Origin: Rhodospirillaceae bacterium
Lineage (GTDB): Bacteria; Pseudomonadota; Alphaproteobacteria; Rhodospirillales; Casp-alpha2
Direction: 5' to 3'
Length of the DNA: 34,531 nt
Assembly (NCBI GenBank): GCA_018665815.1
Contig: JABJBP010000032.1
Span: 1 to 34,531, forward strand
Of the stretch, positions 1-8,150 are shown in pieces (the stretch's first letter is position 1; each line of letters starts with the position of its first letter). Below the pieces are notes generated by a model. That model was not told the DNA's origin, did not search any database, and saw only the letters and a program-made list of their open reading frames with translations. The position numbers were made by a program, and so were the translations under genes.

Positions 1-894
1 CAATTCTATGCGGTGTGGGCGCTTTTGGGCTTGGCCATGGCCGGCACACTTTACGAACCCTGCTTTGCCATCCTGACGCGCTACATGGGAACCCGGTCGC
101 GCCAAGCCATTACACTGGTGACCCTACTGGGCGGGTTTGCCGGCACTATTGCGTTCCCCAGCGCCCACGCGCTGATTGACGTGATCGGTTGGCGCGGCGT
201 GACACTGGTATTTGCGGGGCTCATCGCCTTCATTGCCGTCCCCTTAAATTATTACGCCGTCACCCAGGCCGAAACAGAAGACCACGCGCCGCCGGAACCG
301 CCGGCACGCAACACCGGGCGTCGAATATCAACGGCGTTTTCCGCCAGGTTTTGGCTCTTGGGTTTGGCTTTCGCGATGATCGCGTTCAATCACGGCGCCT
401 TGTTGGCCCATCTATTGACGCTTCTGGGCGAGCGCGGCGTGCATCAAGACGTCGCCGTTATGGCGGCCGCAATGCTCGGCCCGATGCAGGTTTTGGGACG
501 GCTTGCCATGCTATCGACGGAAGACAGTCTGGAGCCCGGGACCGTGGCGATGATCAGTTTCGGTGTCGTCGGCGTGGCCGGGATGGCACTTTTAGCCCTC
601 CGCCACGAGCTCATGTTCCTTGTGGTTTTTGTCGTATTGCAAGGGGCCGGCTACGGCGTATTTGGCATCCTCAGGCCGGTCTTGATCGCCCGGCTGCTGG
701 GCCGGCGGCAATTCGGTATCATCGCCGGATTCCTAGCCATTCCGTCCATGGGATCGTTCGCCCTGGCACCCTCGCTGGCCAGCATCATCTGGGGTATTGG
801 TGGCTATGACTTGGTGATCAGCATGGCAGCCGGCGCCACCGTCATCGGATTCGCCGCATTGGCCATGACCGTGCGCCTGACACCAAAACGCTAG
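1..894 (+). CDS. MFS transporter, 5' end outside window
   Basis: The frame is open from the first base and ends at TAG 892-894, giving 297 visible residues; the true start lies upstream. The visible part is very hydrophobic, with about eight predicted membrane helices separated by short basic loops, and a central charged loop near residues 90-105 (rich in Glu, Pro, Arg). That pattern fits the second half of the first bundle plus the C-terminal six-helix bundle of a major facilitator superfamily transporter. I see no motif that identifies the substrate. The next gene lies on the opposite strand, so this transcript ends in the following 190 bases, where no clear hairpin terminator was found. 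Family assignment is fairly secure; transported compound unknown. Confidence 0.75.
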   Translation, partial: QFYAVWALLGLAMAGTLYEPCFAILTRYMGTRSRQAITLVTLLGGFAGTIAFPSAHALIDVIGWRGVTLVFAGLIAFIAVPLNYYAVTQAETEDHAPPEPPARNTGRRISTAFSARFWLLGLAFAMIAFNHGALLAHLLTLLGERGVHQDVAVMAAAMLGPMQVLGRLAMLSTEDSLEPGTVAMISFGVVGVAGMALLALRHELMFLVVFVVLQGAGYGVFGILRPVLIARLLGRRQFGIIAGFLAIPSMGSFALAPSLASIIWGIGGYDLVISMAAGATVIGFAALAMTVRLTPKR

Positions 895-1083
895 GCGGCC
901 CCAGACGCATCGGGACTCCGCAGATCAAAAGAAGAGAAACGACAATCAAGAAAGACCTAGATTAATATTCCGAGCCAATAGAGTGCCGGAGCAGATGACA
1001 TCGGCTTATCAACCCTGATCCAGCCTATGCAAGTCACCTAATCGATGTCCGAGACTGTCTCTTAGCGGACCAGCCGCGCACAA

Positions 1084-1494
1084 TCAAAATAGCCCATTCG
1101 CTTTCTGCACCGCCCGCACATAGGCAACAATCGACGCAATTTGTTGGTCTGTAATTCCAGCAATAGGTTTCATATTGCCGAACGGCCAGTGATGGGCAAG
1201 GGCGCCGCGTTTCGCCGCGAGATAAAAGGCCCCGTCACCATGGTGTCCCGGATGATAGATGCGGCTGATGAATGTCGGTCCCTTGTCCGTACCACCTGCC
1301 GTTTTTCCATGGCACGATGCACAGAAGGCGTCATAGTTCATCTTCCCCAGGTTTAACTTTGGCGTCGGCTGAGGTTCAATTGGATCGTCATAAATGGCTT
1401 TCGATCCGCCGATGGCCGGTGCGGTCAGAACCAGTATACCGGCCAAACCAAGAGCCGCGCCCATAACGCTTAAACGTTTTGATATACTCTTCAT
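1084..1494 (-). CDS. c-type cytochrome, last gene of copper operon
   Basis: A 136-aa exported class I cytochrome c. Residues 1-30 are a signal peptide (basic start, then a long hydrophobic stretch). The haem attachment motif is C58-A-S-C61-H62, and M108 in NMKP is the likely distal ligand. The open frame extends 22 codons further upstream, but ATG at 1494 is chosen because AAGGAAC lies eight bases before it and the signal peptide then starts at residue 1. It follows CopB after a 66-base gap on the same strand, so it is probably the last gene of the copper operon. It could take electrons from the multicopper oxidase reaction or supply a periplasmic redox partner; that role is inferred from position only. 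Confidence 0.85.
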   Translation of the reverse strand: MKSISKRLSVMGAALGLAGILVLTAPAIGGSKAIYDDPIEPQPTPKLNLGKMNYDAFCASCHGKTAGGTDKGPTFISRIYHPGHHGDGAFYLAAKRGALAHHWPFGNMKPIAGITDQQIASIVAYVRAVQKANGLF

Positions 1495-1560
1495 CGTCTT
1501 GTTCCTTTCATCCGTGCCCCAGGGGCCGGCAAACCAACGCCGCCCCTGGCACTCACGCAT

Positions 1561-2262
1561 CTAAAAAAACAACTTCGTGCCAATGGTCAGAAACAGTGCA
1601 TCGGCATCCTTTCCTTCAGACGTCGCGATGTCCTCGGTTTCACCAAATACCCGCTCATAATGAATGCCGATGTAGGGGGAAATGGCTCGATCAACCAAGT
1701 CGTAGCTCAACCGCGCGCCGACTTCCAACTTCGGGCCCCAAGCGCCTTGCTCGATAGCCAGATCGTCAGTGAACGGCAAATTAAACTCAATGCTCGGCGT
1801 GAGAATGAGCCTGTTGGTTATGAGCGCTTCATACTCTGCCTCAAATCGGAATGATGGGCGGTCCGACACGAACAGGTCGGCATCGATCTCAAACCATTGC
1901 GGCGCGAGACCATGAACGCCAACAACGCCATATACGCGATCCGGGCCCTCGGGGGTATCGACGCGAACCCCGCCGACGGCATCGAAAAACGTTGAGATTG
2001 GCGCCTGTAGACGCAATTGGTTTTCCATGGCCTCCAAAGTATCGCCGTTGGTTTCGAACTCGCCCTCGCTGCGAAACACCAGCTTAAGTTCATCGGTGCC
2101 AACCAGAGCATCGACGTCCCAAGCCATGACATCGGTGTCATTACCAATTCGGTATTCAAGTTGTTCGGCTTGGATACCCCATATGAGCTGTTCGGCGAAC
2201 AGCGGCGACGCCGCGAGTATCGTCACGGCGAAAGCCATAAGGCCGATATAGATTGATCTCAT
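1561..2262 (-). CDS. copB: Copper resistance outer-membrane protein CopB
   Basis: A 233-aa protein with a clear signal peptide (residues 1-23, ending SPLFA). The body follows the CopB/PcoB family: the WGIQAEQLEYR start of the barrel, alternating hydrophobic strands, the VGGVRVDTPEGPDRVYG segment, and a terminal Phe (LFF) as needed for outer-membrane barrel assembly. Members of this family sit in the outer membrane and help bind or limit copper. This copy is short because it lacks the Met/His-rich N-terminal extension of classical CopB, so copper binding may rest on CopA and the cupredoxin. It starts three bases after the copA stop codon, a spacing that suggests translational coupling. Confidence 0.88.
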   Translation of the reverse strand: MRSIYIGLMAFAVTILAASPLFAEQLIWGIQAEQLEYRIGNDTDVMAWDVDALVGTDELKLVFRSEGEFETNGDTLEAMENQLRLQAPISTFFDAVGGVRVDTPEGPDRVYGVVGVHGLAPQWFEIDADLFVSDRPSFRFEAEYEALITNRLILTPSIEFNLPFTDDLAIEQGAWGPKLEVGARLSYDLVDRAISPYIGIHYERVFGETEDIATSEGKDADALFLTIGTKLFF

Positions 2263-2265
2263 GGC

Positions 2266-4053
2266 TCAGCCTCCCTTCCCAGGTTGCAATGAGGCCTCTT
2301 TCGCCTTGGGCCCGCCCTCGACAATGACTTTGCGGAACATACCGCTGTCAGCGTGGTAGGAAAGATGGCAATGGAACGCCCATTGGCCGGGCGCATCGAC
2401 TTCCGTTTCCATGTAAGCCGTGGTGCCGGGCGAGACACTGACGACATGTTTGACCGGGTCCCACTTGCCCTTACCTGTATCCAGGATCGACCACATGCCG
2501 TGAAGATGCATGGGGTGGGTCATCATCGTCTCATTGACGAATTTAAACCGGACCCTTTCGCCGTATTTCAACCGTATAGGCTCGGCCTTGGAGAACTTGA
2601 CGCCGTTGATGGACCAAATATAGCGCTCCATGTTGCCGGTAAGGCGAAGTTCGATTTCGCGGGTGGCTTCGCGGTCCTTGTAAAGCGGCCGCATGGCCCT
2701 GAGCTCGGAATAAGAAAGAAACTTGCCACCGTTCGCCGCAGATGGCATGAGCCCGCTGCCCGCGGCATAAAATTTATCACCGGCTTTCATGCCCATCTTG
2801 CCATGTGCGCTATGGTCCATGCTGGCGTGTGCGGCCCCGGACATCACCGTGCCATCGGGGATTTTGTGTGACTTCATGGCGCCTGTGCCATGTTTCATGC
2901 CGGGCATCATCTTGCCATCAGGCATTTTATGCATGCCCGCTTTGTCGCCGCTTTGCCCCATGGCGCCGTGATCCATACCGGCGTGGGCGCCGTGCGCCAT
3001 CCCCATATCTGCCATGGTCAGAAGCGGTGGCGTCCGCATCTTAGGCGTCTCGGCGGTCAGTCCCTTGGTCGGTGCGAGGGTAGCGCGGACGGAAGCCGTG
3101 CGCCCGACCGATTCGGCAAAGATCGAATAAGCCTTTTCCTTTTTCGGGCGGATAAGGACGTCATAGGTTTCGGCCACAGCGATCCTGAATTCATCAACCG
3201 TGACCGGCTGAACATTATTTCCGTCAGCTTGAACAACGGTCATTTTCATGCCGGGAATGCGGATATCGAAATAGGTCATCGCCGACGAGTTGATAAATCT
3301 GAGGCGGACCCGCTCGCCCGGTTTGAACATGCCGGTCCAATTCTGCGCTGTCGACTTACCATTGATTAGTGGCGTGAAGCCTTGCAGGTCTTCAATATCA
3401 TTCGGCATCATCCGCATTTCACCCCAATCAAGCCGGTCGCGCATGGCCGCGTCGAAGCCCATTTTTTCCGCATCCTTGAAGAAATCTGCGATGGTCCGCT
3501 GTTGGCGGTTGTAATAGTCGGGCATCATTTTCAGATTACGCATTATCCGGCTGCCGGCGTGGGGATGGGCATCCGTGAGCTGCACGACATACTCGCGGTG
3601 AAACCGGAAGGGTTCGCGCTTTTTCGGCTTGATGACGATGGCGCCGTAAGCCCCGTCGGGTTCTTGGAACTCGGTGTGGCTGTGAAACCAGTAGGTGCCG
3701 CTTTGGATGATAGGGAATTTGTAGGTGAAGGTATCACCGGCTTTGATGCCGTCATAGCTGATCCCCGGCACGCCATCTTGCTGATAGTGCAAAATCAATC
3801 CGTGCCAGTGCACCGACGTCGATTCCGCGAGATTGTTGGTGACATTTATGGTGACGTCTTCACCTTCCTTGAAGCGCAAGACGGGACCAGGCGACGCACC
3901 GTTGTAACCAATTCCAGAGCGTGTGAATTTGCCGGTATCAATGGTCACACGGTCCACGGTGAGATTGTACGTGCCAGCCTCGGCCTGTGTTGTGGCGAAC
4001 CCGGCAACACTCAGGCCGAGAACGCCCGCGCGCAGTGTATGGACATAGGACAT
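2266..4053 (-). CDS. copA: Multicopper oxidase CopA
   Basis: A 595-aa periplasmic multicopper oxidase of the CopA/PcoA type, which oxidises Cu(I) to less toxic Cu(II) and binds extra copper. All four copper motifs are present: H82-W-H84, H124-S-H126, H513-P-M-H516-L-H518 and H561-C562-H563 with H567 and M572. Residues about 347-423 form a Met/His-rich insert (MADMGMAHGAH, MPDGKMMPGMKHG) typical of CopA. Start 4053 was chosen because AAAGGA lies nine bases upstream of it; ATG 4059 is too close. With this start the signal (residues 1-26, ending AEA) is Sec-like, with no twin arginine, which is unusual for CopA. An in-frame upstream ATG at 4173 would add a TRRAMAR segment but overlaps the preceding gene by 61 bases. 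Confidence 0.93.
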   Translation of the reverse strand: MSYVHTLRAGVLGLSVAGFATTQAEAGTYNLTVDRVTIDTGKFTRSGIGYNGASPGPVLRFKEGEDVTINVTNNLAESTSVHWHGLILHYQQDGVPGISYDGIKAGDTFTYKFPIIQSGTYWFHSHTEFQEPDGAYGAIVIKPKKREPFRFHREYVVQLTDAHPHAGSRIMRNLKMMPDYYNRQQRTIADFFKDAEKMGFDAAMRDRLDWGEMRMMPNDIEDLQGFTPLINGKSTAQNWTGMFKPGERVRLRFINSSAMTYFDIRIPGMKMTVVQADGNNVQPVTVDEFRIAVAETYDVLIRPKKEKAYSIFAESVGRTASVRATLAPTKGLTAETPKMRTPPLLTMADMGMAHGAHAGMDHGAMGQSGDKAGMHKMPDGKMMPGMKHGTGAMKSHKIPDGTVMSGAAHASMDHSAHGKMGMKAGDKFYAAGSGLMPSAANGGKFLSYSELRAMRPLYKDREATREIELRLTGNMERYIWSINGVKFSKAEPIRLKYGERVRFKFVNETMMTHPMHLHGMWSILDTGKGKWDPVKHVVSVSPGTTAYMETEVDAPGQWAFHCHLSYHADSGMFRKVIVEGGPKAKEASLQPGKGG

Positions 4054-4112
4054 ATGCATTATCCTTTGAAATTTTATACTGAGAACAAGACGAGCCATTG
4101 CCCGCCTGGTGA

Positions 4113-4679
4113 TCAATGCGTCAGCTTGACCTTGCCGACCATTCCCGAGTCGTAGTGCCCAGGAATATTGCAAGCGAATTCAAGATCGGCGTGTTTGGGA
4201 AAAGTCCAAATGATCTCGCCGGATTTTCCGGGTTCCAGCAGTTTGCTGTTGGGCTCGTTGTGCATGCCGTGGCCCATGGATTTCTGCATGGCCTTTGCCG
4301 CTTCCCAGTTGATTTTGTCGGGCTCGAGAACGCCATGTTCGACCATCATCATCATCTCCGGTTGATGGGTGACATGCATGGGCCCCGTCGCGATGTTGAA
4401 TTCGTGGACGAACTCACCAGCATTGCGAATGAGAAACCGAACCGTTTCACCTTCTTTCACGGAGATGTTTTCAGGCTCATAGTAATTGTCATGCATCACA
4501 ACCTTGATTGTCCGGGTGACTTTCGCTGCGTCACCAGCCATGCCGATCTTCTTCATGTTGGCGTGCCCGCCGCCATGACCATGCTTCTTGGCATCCGCCG
4601 ACACCGGCGTTGCGGAAATAACGAGACCTAGGGCGAGAACCAACGCCGCAAAGGGACGGACTAGGGAATTATTGTTCAT
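4113..4679 (-). CDS. Periplasmic cupredoxin, CopI-like copper tolerance protein
   Basis: A 188-aa exported blue-copper protein. Residues 1-28 form the signal peptide, followed by a His-rich segment (HGHGGGHA, residues 33-40). A cupredoxin fold begins near residue 55. Type 1 copper ligands are visible as H92 (EFVHEF) and the C-terminal loop C170-NIPG-H175-YDSG-M180. A Met/His-rich insert lies between residues 101 and 140 (MHVTHQPEMMMMVEHG, MGHGMH), suggesting extra copper binding. This matches CopI-like proteins that give copper tolerance in proteobacteria. It leads the copA-copB-cytochrome series on the same strand. GAGG lies five bases before the ATG, and a MerR-like dyad lies at 4720-4737. 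Confidence 0.87.
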   Translation of the reverse strand: MNNNSLVRPFAALVLALGLVISATPVSADAKKHGHGGGHANMKKIGMAGDAAKVTRTIKVVMHDNYYEPENISVKEGETVRFLIRNAGEFVHEFNIATGPMHVTHQPEMMMMVEHGVLEPDKINWEAAKAMQKSMGHGMHNEPNSKLLEPGKSGEIIWTFPKHADLEFACNIPGHYDSGMVGKVKLTH

Positions 4680-4719
4680 TGAAACCTCGATAAATTATCT
4701 GGACGTCGACACAGAACAC

Positions 4720-4750
4720 ACACCTTTCTAGGTGCAGGTATTCAACTGTT
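4720..4750 (-). promoter_or_regulatory. Candidate MerR/CueR-type promoter of copper operon
   Basis: Read on the minus strand upstream of the cupredoxin gene, TTGAAT (4742-4747) is followed by a 19-base spacer containing the dyad CACCTAGAAAGGTG, and the wider ACCT-N10-AGGT dyad nearly fills the spacer. A long 19-base spacer around a dyad is the hallmark of MerR-family activators such as CueR. The -10 (TGTGTT) is poor and no regulator gene is in the window, so this is a suggestion only. Confidence 0.3.
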
Positions 4751-4764
4751 GTGGGTAGTCGATG

Positions 4765-5100
4765 TTAGATACGAGGAGGTGGGGTTGCCGCTTCGGAGAA
4801 AAGGCCACCGAATACGCTATTGGCCTGAGAACTCCATGCTTTCGTCATCCCGACACGAAAAACAACGTCGTCGGAGCTCATGCCGACGCCGAAGGTGACA
4901 CAATGCACGACCGCATCATGGCAACATGGTCGCGATTTCTCGTCATCGCATGACCGCTCACATTTTTGATGAGCGGACGAACTATGAGAATGGGAAGCAT
5001 GTCCGTCCGCTTCAACACCCGCGTGACCAAAAGCGTGCCCGCTCGCAAACGGGCCGAGGAGGACAACAACCATCACGACGGATAACAATATGCGGATCAT
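4765..5100 (-). CDS. Small exported Cys/His-rich protein of copper locus
   Basis: An unrecognised 111-aa protein. Residues 1-22 form a hydrophobic signal peptide (VVMVVVLLGPFASGHA). The next section is rich in His, Ser and Cys: His at 22, 26, 34, 37, 39 and 44, and Cys at 47, 51, 59, 60 and 67 (KCERSCDDE, PCCHDAVVHC), a plausible metal-binding patch. The C-terminus ends ATPPPRI, a proline tail often seen in small proteins next to metal-efflux genes. It lies 85 bases upstream of the cupredoxin gene on the same strand, so it is probably co-regulated with the copper operon and may act as a periplasmic metal buffer. Function is inferred from composition and context only. Confidence 0.65.
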   Translation of the reverse strand: MIRILLSVVMVVVLLGPFASGHAFGHAGVEADGHASHSHSSSAHQKCERSCDDEKSRPCCHDAVVHCVTFGVGMSSDDVVFRVGMTKAWSSQANSVFGGLFSEAATPPPRI

Positions 5101-5135
5101 GATTAAAACCTGGGATCGGTGACCTCGTATGTCAA
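5100..5135 (-). promoter_or_regulatory. Possible promoter upstream of Cys/His-rich gene
   Basis: On the minus strand a consensus -35 hexamer TTGACA (5130-5135) lies upstream of the ATG at 5100. No good -10 hexamer is visible at normal spacing; GGTTTT follows after 19 bases, which could fit an activator-dependent promoter with a long spacer. Weak evidence. Confidence 0.25.
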
Positions 5136-5268
5136 CATGATTGTGTCCGAGCCCTCGTGAATGCTCTTTGAGATATGATTTGGTCCCGACGTCCGTTTCT
5201 GCATGGACGCCATTACAGCCGACTTTAAATCACTCCATTCGTCTTGCGAATTTAATAGCCAGTCCGGA

Positions 5269-6159
5269 TCAGTCCGCCGATGGCGGCTTTACGCAAATTT
5301 GGTCGTAGGTGTAGCGCTCATTGAGCGTGCCGTTGTATTCAAAGATGTCCAAGGTCGCTTGGTAGGCCTCTTCGGTGATGTCCGTGTGCCGGGTCCAGCA
5401 GCCGAGTTTTTGATAGGTGCCGATACAATCGGCCAGGACGTCTTCGGCGATATCGGGGAAATAGGATTTTTCCGCCGCCGCGATCTCGGCCGCCGGTGCA
5501 TCGTTCATATAAGCACGGGTCTTTGCATAGGCCCGCATGAAGGCTTTCGCCATATCGGTGTCCAGCCAGTCACGGGTCGCCGCCAGACTGGAGAATCCGC
5601 AGGGCCCGATGGGCAGGCCGACTTGGGCGACAACATGGCCGACGCCGTCTTTTTCCAATTGCTGGGGGAATGGGCCCTGTTGCTGCACATACTGGCCCTG
5701 GCCGGCACGGAACGCTTCGTCAATGGCCGCCGCGCCGCCCGGATTGATGGCGTTGATTTTATCGTAATCGATACCGGCCTTGTGACATGCGTACTTGAAC
5801 ATCGCCAGGGGCTGCCCGCCACCGAACAACACCGCGTCGGCACCTTCCAGCTTGTCCCAGGTGAAGTCAGGGTCAGGCTCGCGCGCGGTCAGGAAAAAGC
5901 CGTCCATTTCGTTGATCTGCGCGAAATGCACGCAGCTCGGCGTCTCGCCTTGGGATAGGGGGCCAAAGCCCTGGCTCAGGGCGGATTGCACGACATGCGC
6001 CGTGCCTTCCTCAAGGGCGACAATGGCAGATTTTCCCGGCGGCGAAATGGACCATTCCGCGTCCAGGCCTTCGTCTTTCAGAAAGCCGCCGGACATCGTT
6101 GAGATCAGCGGCGAATAAAACGCCGAAAACAGCGTAAATTGAATGTTGATTTGCGCCAT
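5269..6159 (-). CDS. NMT1/SsuA-like substrate-binding protein
   Basis: A 296-aa protein of the periplasmic-binding-protein II superfamily, NMT1/THI5-like branch. Visible family features are the N-terminal strand with FTLFSAFYSPL, the GFLKDEGLDAEW segment, PPGKSAIVALEEGTAHVV, and the hinge FGGGQPLAMFKYACHKAGID. Relatives bind pyrimidine precursors, sulfonates or nitrate for ABC import, or act as pyridine/pyrimidine precursor enzymes. There is no signal peptide and no ABC permease or ATPase nearby, so it may be a stand-alone cytoplasmic member or its start may be misplaced. The next gene upstream is a DMT transporter 86 bases away. Substrate unknown. Confidence 0.7.
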   Translation of the reverse strand: MAQINIQFTLFSAFYSPLISTMSGGFLKDEGLDAEWSISPPGKSAIVALEEGTAHVVQSALSQGFGPLSQGETPSCVHFAQINEMDGFFLTAREPDPDFTWDKLEGADAVLFGGGQPLAMFKYACHKAGIDYDKINAINPGGAAAIDEAFRAGQGQYVQQQGPFPQQLEKDGVGHVVAQVGLPIGPCGFSSLAATRDWLDTDMAKAFMRAYAKTRAYMNDAPAAEIAAAEKSYFPDIAEDVLADCIGTYQKLGCWTRHTDITEEAYQATLDIFEYNGTLNERYTYDQICVKPPSAD

Positions 6160-6245
6160 GCGTGGGTCCTCCCATGGGTGCCCGCGCTATGCGGCGGGTC
6201 GATTTAGAATTTGCCGACAAGAAAAATCCCACATGGCGGGATTGA

Positions 6246-7130
6246 TTACAACGCATCGTCCGCGGACGCGCGCTCACGAAAGCCGATGTAGACACCACTG
6301 GAAACAATAACCGCGACCCCGGCCCAGGTCAGGGCGTCGGGGAAATCGCCGAAGACAAAGTAACCCAGCGCCACCGCTGAGATGATTTCGAAGTAACCGA
6401 ACGGCGCCAGCACGGGCGCCGGCGCATAATCATAGGCGCGGATCAGCAAATAGTGCCCCGCCGTCGCGGCTACGCCCATGCTGACAAACAACACCAAGCC
6501 GTCCAGTTCCGGGCCCCGCCAAGTAAACGGCAGGACCAGACTGGTGAGCGCTGCACCAACTCCCGCCTGAAAAACCAGGGTCTGCCAAGGGTCCCCCCGC
6601 CCGGCGATGCGCCGCGTCAGCAAATTGTATCCGGCGAAAGCGACCGCCGCGCCGAGGATAAACACGGTACCCAGCGGCACGCCGTCGAACCCAGGGCGAA
6701 TGACCAACAAGGAGCCCATAAACCCAACCGCAATGGCCGCCCATCGGCGAAAGCCTGGCATCTCGCCCAACACCATGGGCGACAAGGCGTTCACAATGAA
6801 CGGATAGATCAGATAAATCGCCAAGGCATCGGCGAGGGGAAGTGTCCGAAGCCCCATGTAAAACCCGGTGGTCGCCAGGACCAGGCAAAGTGCCCGCAAT
6901 GTCTGTGTGCCCTTATCGGGCGGCAAGGAAAATGCATTGCGCCGGCGCCCCATCAACAACGGCAGCAACAAGACAAAACTGAACGCAAACCGGCCCCAAG
7001 TGATCATTAATGAGGGATAATTCATATTGCCGAGTGCCTTGGCGCAGGCATCCATCACCGGAATGACCGCCCAGGCGGCCAGGAAAAACAAAATTCCCTT
7101 GGCTCGATCAGATAAGACGACGGCGCTCAC
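6246..7130 (-). CDS. EamA/DMT family transporter
   Basis: A 294-aa inner-membrane protein with about ten hydrophobic segments arranged as two EamA repeats. The first covers roughly residues 10-140 (ILFFLAAWAVIPVMDACAKALG, then PSLMITWGRFAFSFVLLLP) and the second residues 155-285. Start codon is GTG at 7130, with GAGGA about eleven bases upstream. DMT proteins export amino acids, metabolites or nucleosides, and nothing here fixes the substrate. It is followed by the NMT1-like gene on the same strand. A second, distinct EamA protein lies at 11708-12637. Confidence 0.82.
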   Translation of the reverse strand: MSAVVLSDRAKGILFFLAAWAVIPVMDACAKALGNMNYPSLMITWGRFAFSFVLLLPLLMGRRRNAFSLPPDKGTQTLRALCLVLATTGFYMGLRTLPLADALAIYLIYPFIVNALSPMVLGEMPGFRRWAAIAVGFMGSLLVIRPGFDGVPLGTVFILGAAVAFAGYNLLTRRIAGRGDPWQTLVFQAGVGAALTSLVLPFTWRGPELDGLVLFVSMGVAATAGHYLLIRAYDYAPAPVLAPFGYFEIISAVALGYFVFGDFPDALTWAGVAVIVSSGVYIGFRERASADDAL

Positions 7131-7203
7131 CTAAGTGCCATCCTCGTCCGAATCCGAAATAAAGCCTGGGCTGTGAATATCCAAGTTCCAGTTCCGAACT
7201 GAG

Positions 7204-8073
7204 CTAAACACGCTTGAATATATGATTGTAGGTATTTGCGAACGGGCTGTCGGCGGCGACGTCCGGCGGATGGGTCGATGACAGCACGAACCCGCACTGC
7301 TCAAGTATGTCGAAAACTTCTTTCTTCTGTTCAAGAAAGTCGAGATTCAACTCGATTAAAATAGACTTCAATTTGGAGCTGGAAAGGATGTTTTTCGCAC
7401 CACGGGCAACCAAGTGTTCAATGCCATCAACATCGATTTTTAAATAATTTGGCTGGGGGATGCCAAAGCATTCTTCGAGATCATCAGCCTTGAATCCAAA
7501 AACCTGATATTGATGTTCGAAGGCGGCTGGTTTTCCATCGTGTGCGAAATCAACACCAAATACATTCATCGAACCGCCGAAGTCGATGCGTTGATGCTTG
7601 AACAGATTGACGCCGCGCTCGAATGACAAGGCGAACGGATAGCAGCACACCTGATCATGCAGCCCATTCTCAGCAATATTGCGATTGAGCAGGTAGACAC
7701 TCTCAATTGACGGTTCAATTGCAATCACTTTGATATTTTCGATCACTTTCGCCGCAAACAAAGAATACATGCCAACGTTCGCGCCAACATCCCAGAAAAT
7801 CGAATCGGCACCGAAAGATCTAATCCAATCAATGGTTTCCGGTTCCTTTGAATGAAGAAGACGGGCCCTATACTTCGCCGTTTTGTTGGGTGTATGAAAT
7901 CGAAGGTGTTGATCACCGACATCGACGCGCGTCGTCTCGGTAAGGAGAGCTTCGAAGAAATCACCTTTTATGTAGTGTTTGATGCCGACACAATCGAACA
8001 GCTTCTGAAGAACTTTGATCTGCAGAAATACGATATGAAAGAGAACTTTTTTTACGCCGTCGTTGACCGACAT
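7204..8073 (-). CDS. FkbM family methyltransferase
   Basis: A 289-aa SAM-dependent methyltransferase of the FkbM family. Motif I is D95-VGANVG (residues 95-101), the second acidic motif is AIEPS near residues 118-122, and the family signature KIDVDGIEHLVARGA follows. The C-terminus has ILIELNLDF. FkbM enzymes O-methylate sugars, polyketides or lipids. The gene is clearly richer in A and T than its neighbours (many Lys, Asn and Ile codons), has no strong Shine-Dalgarno sequence, and stands between unrelated metabolic genes. That suggests acquisition by transfer, possibly from a surface-polysaccharide locus. Substrate unknown. Confidence 0.85.
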   Translation of the reverse strand: MSVNDGVKKVLFHIVFLQIKVLQKLFDCVGIKHYIKGDFFEALLTETTRVDVGDQHLRFHTPNKTAKYRARLLHSKEPETIDWIRSFGADSIFWDVGANVGMYSLFAAKVIENIKVIAIEPSIESVYLLNRNIAENGLHDQVCCYPFALSFERGVNLFKHQRIDFGGSMNVFGVDFAHDGKPAAFEHQYQVFGFKADDLEECFGIPQPNYLKIDVDGIEHLVARGAKNILSSSKLKSILIELNLDFLEQKKEVFDILEQCGFVLSSTHPPDVAADSPFANTYNHIFKRV

Positions 8074-8150
8074 TTTCTAACCAACCATCACATTTGACGC
8101 CGCGTAGACTAATGCCAATTCCAAGTTTGTCATGCGCGAAATACTTGCCC

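Noticed and set aside
2779-3010. Met/His codon repeats in copA as a DNA satellite
   Set aside because: The repetition reflects the functional Met/His-rich copper-binding insert and is too degenerate for a DNA repeat array.
3382-4155. Long plus-strand open frame of 257 codons opposite copA
   Set aside because: It is the antisense shadow of copA and its upstream neighbour, which have complete copper motifs; the predicted product shows no family features.
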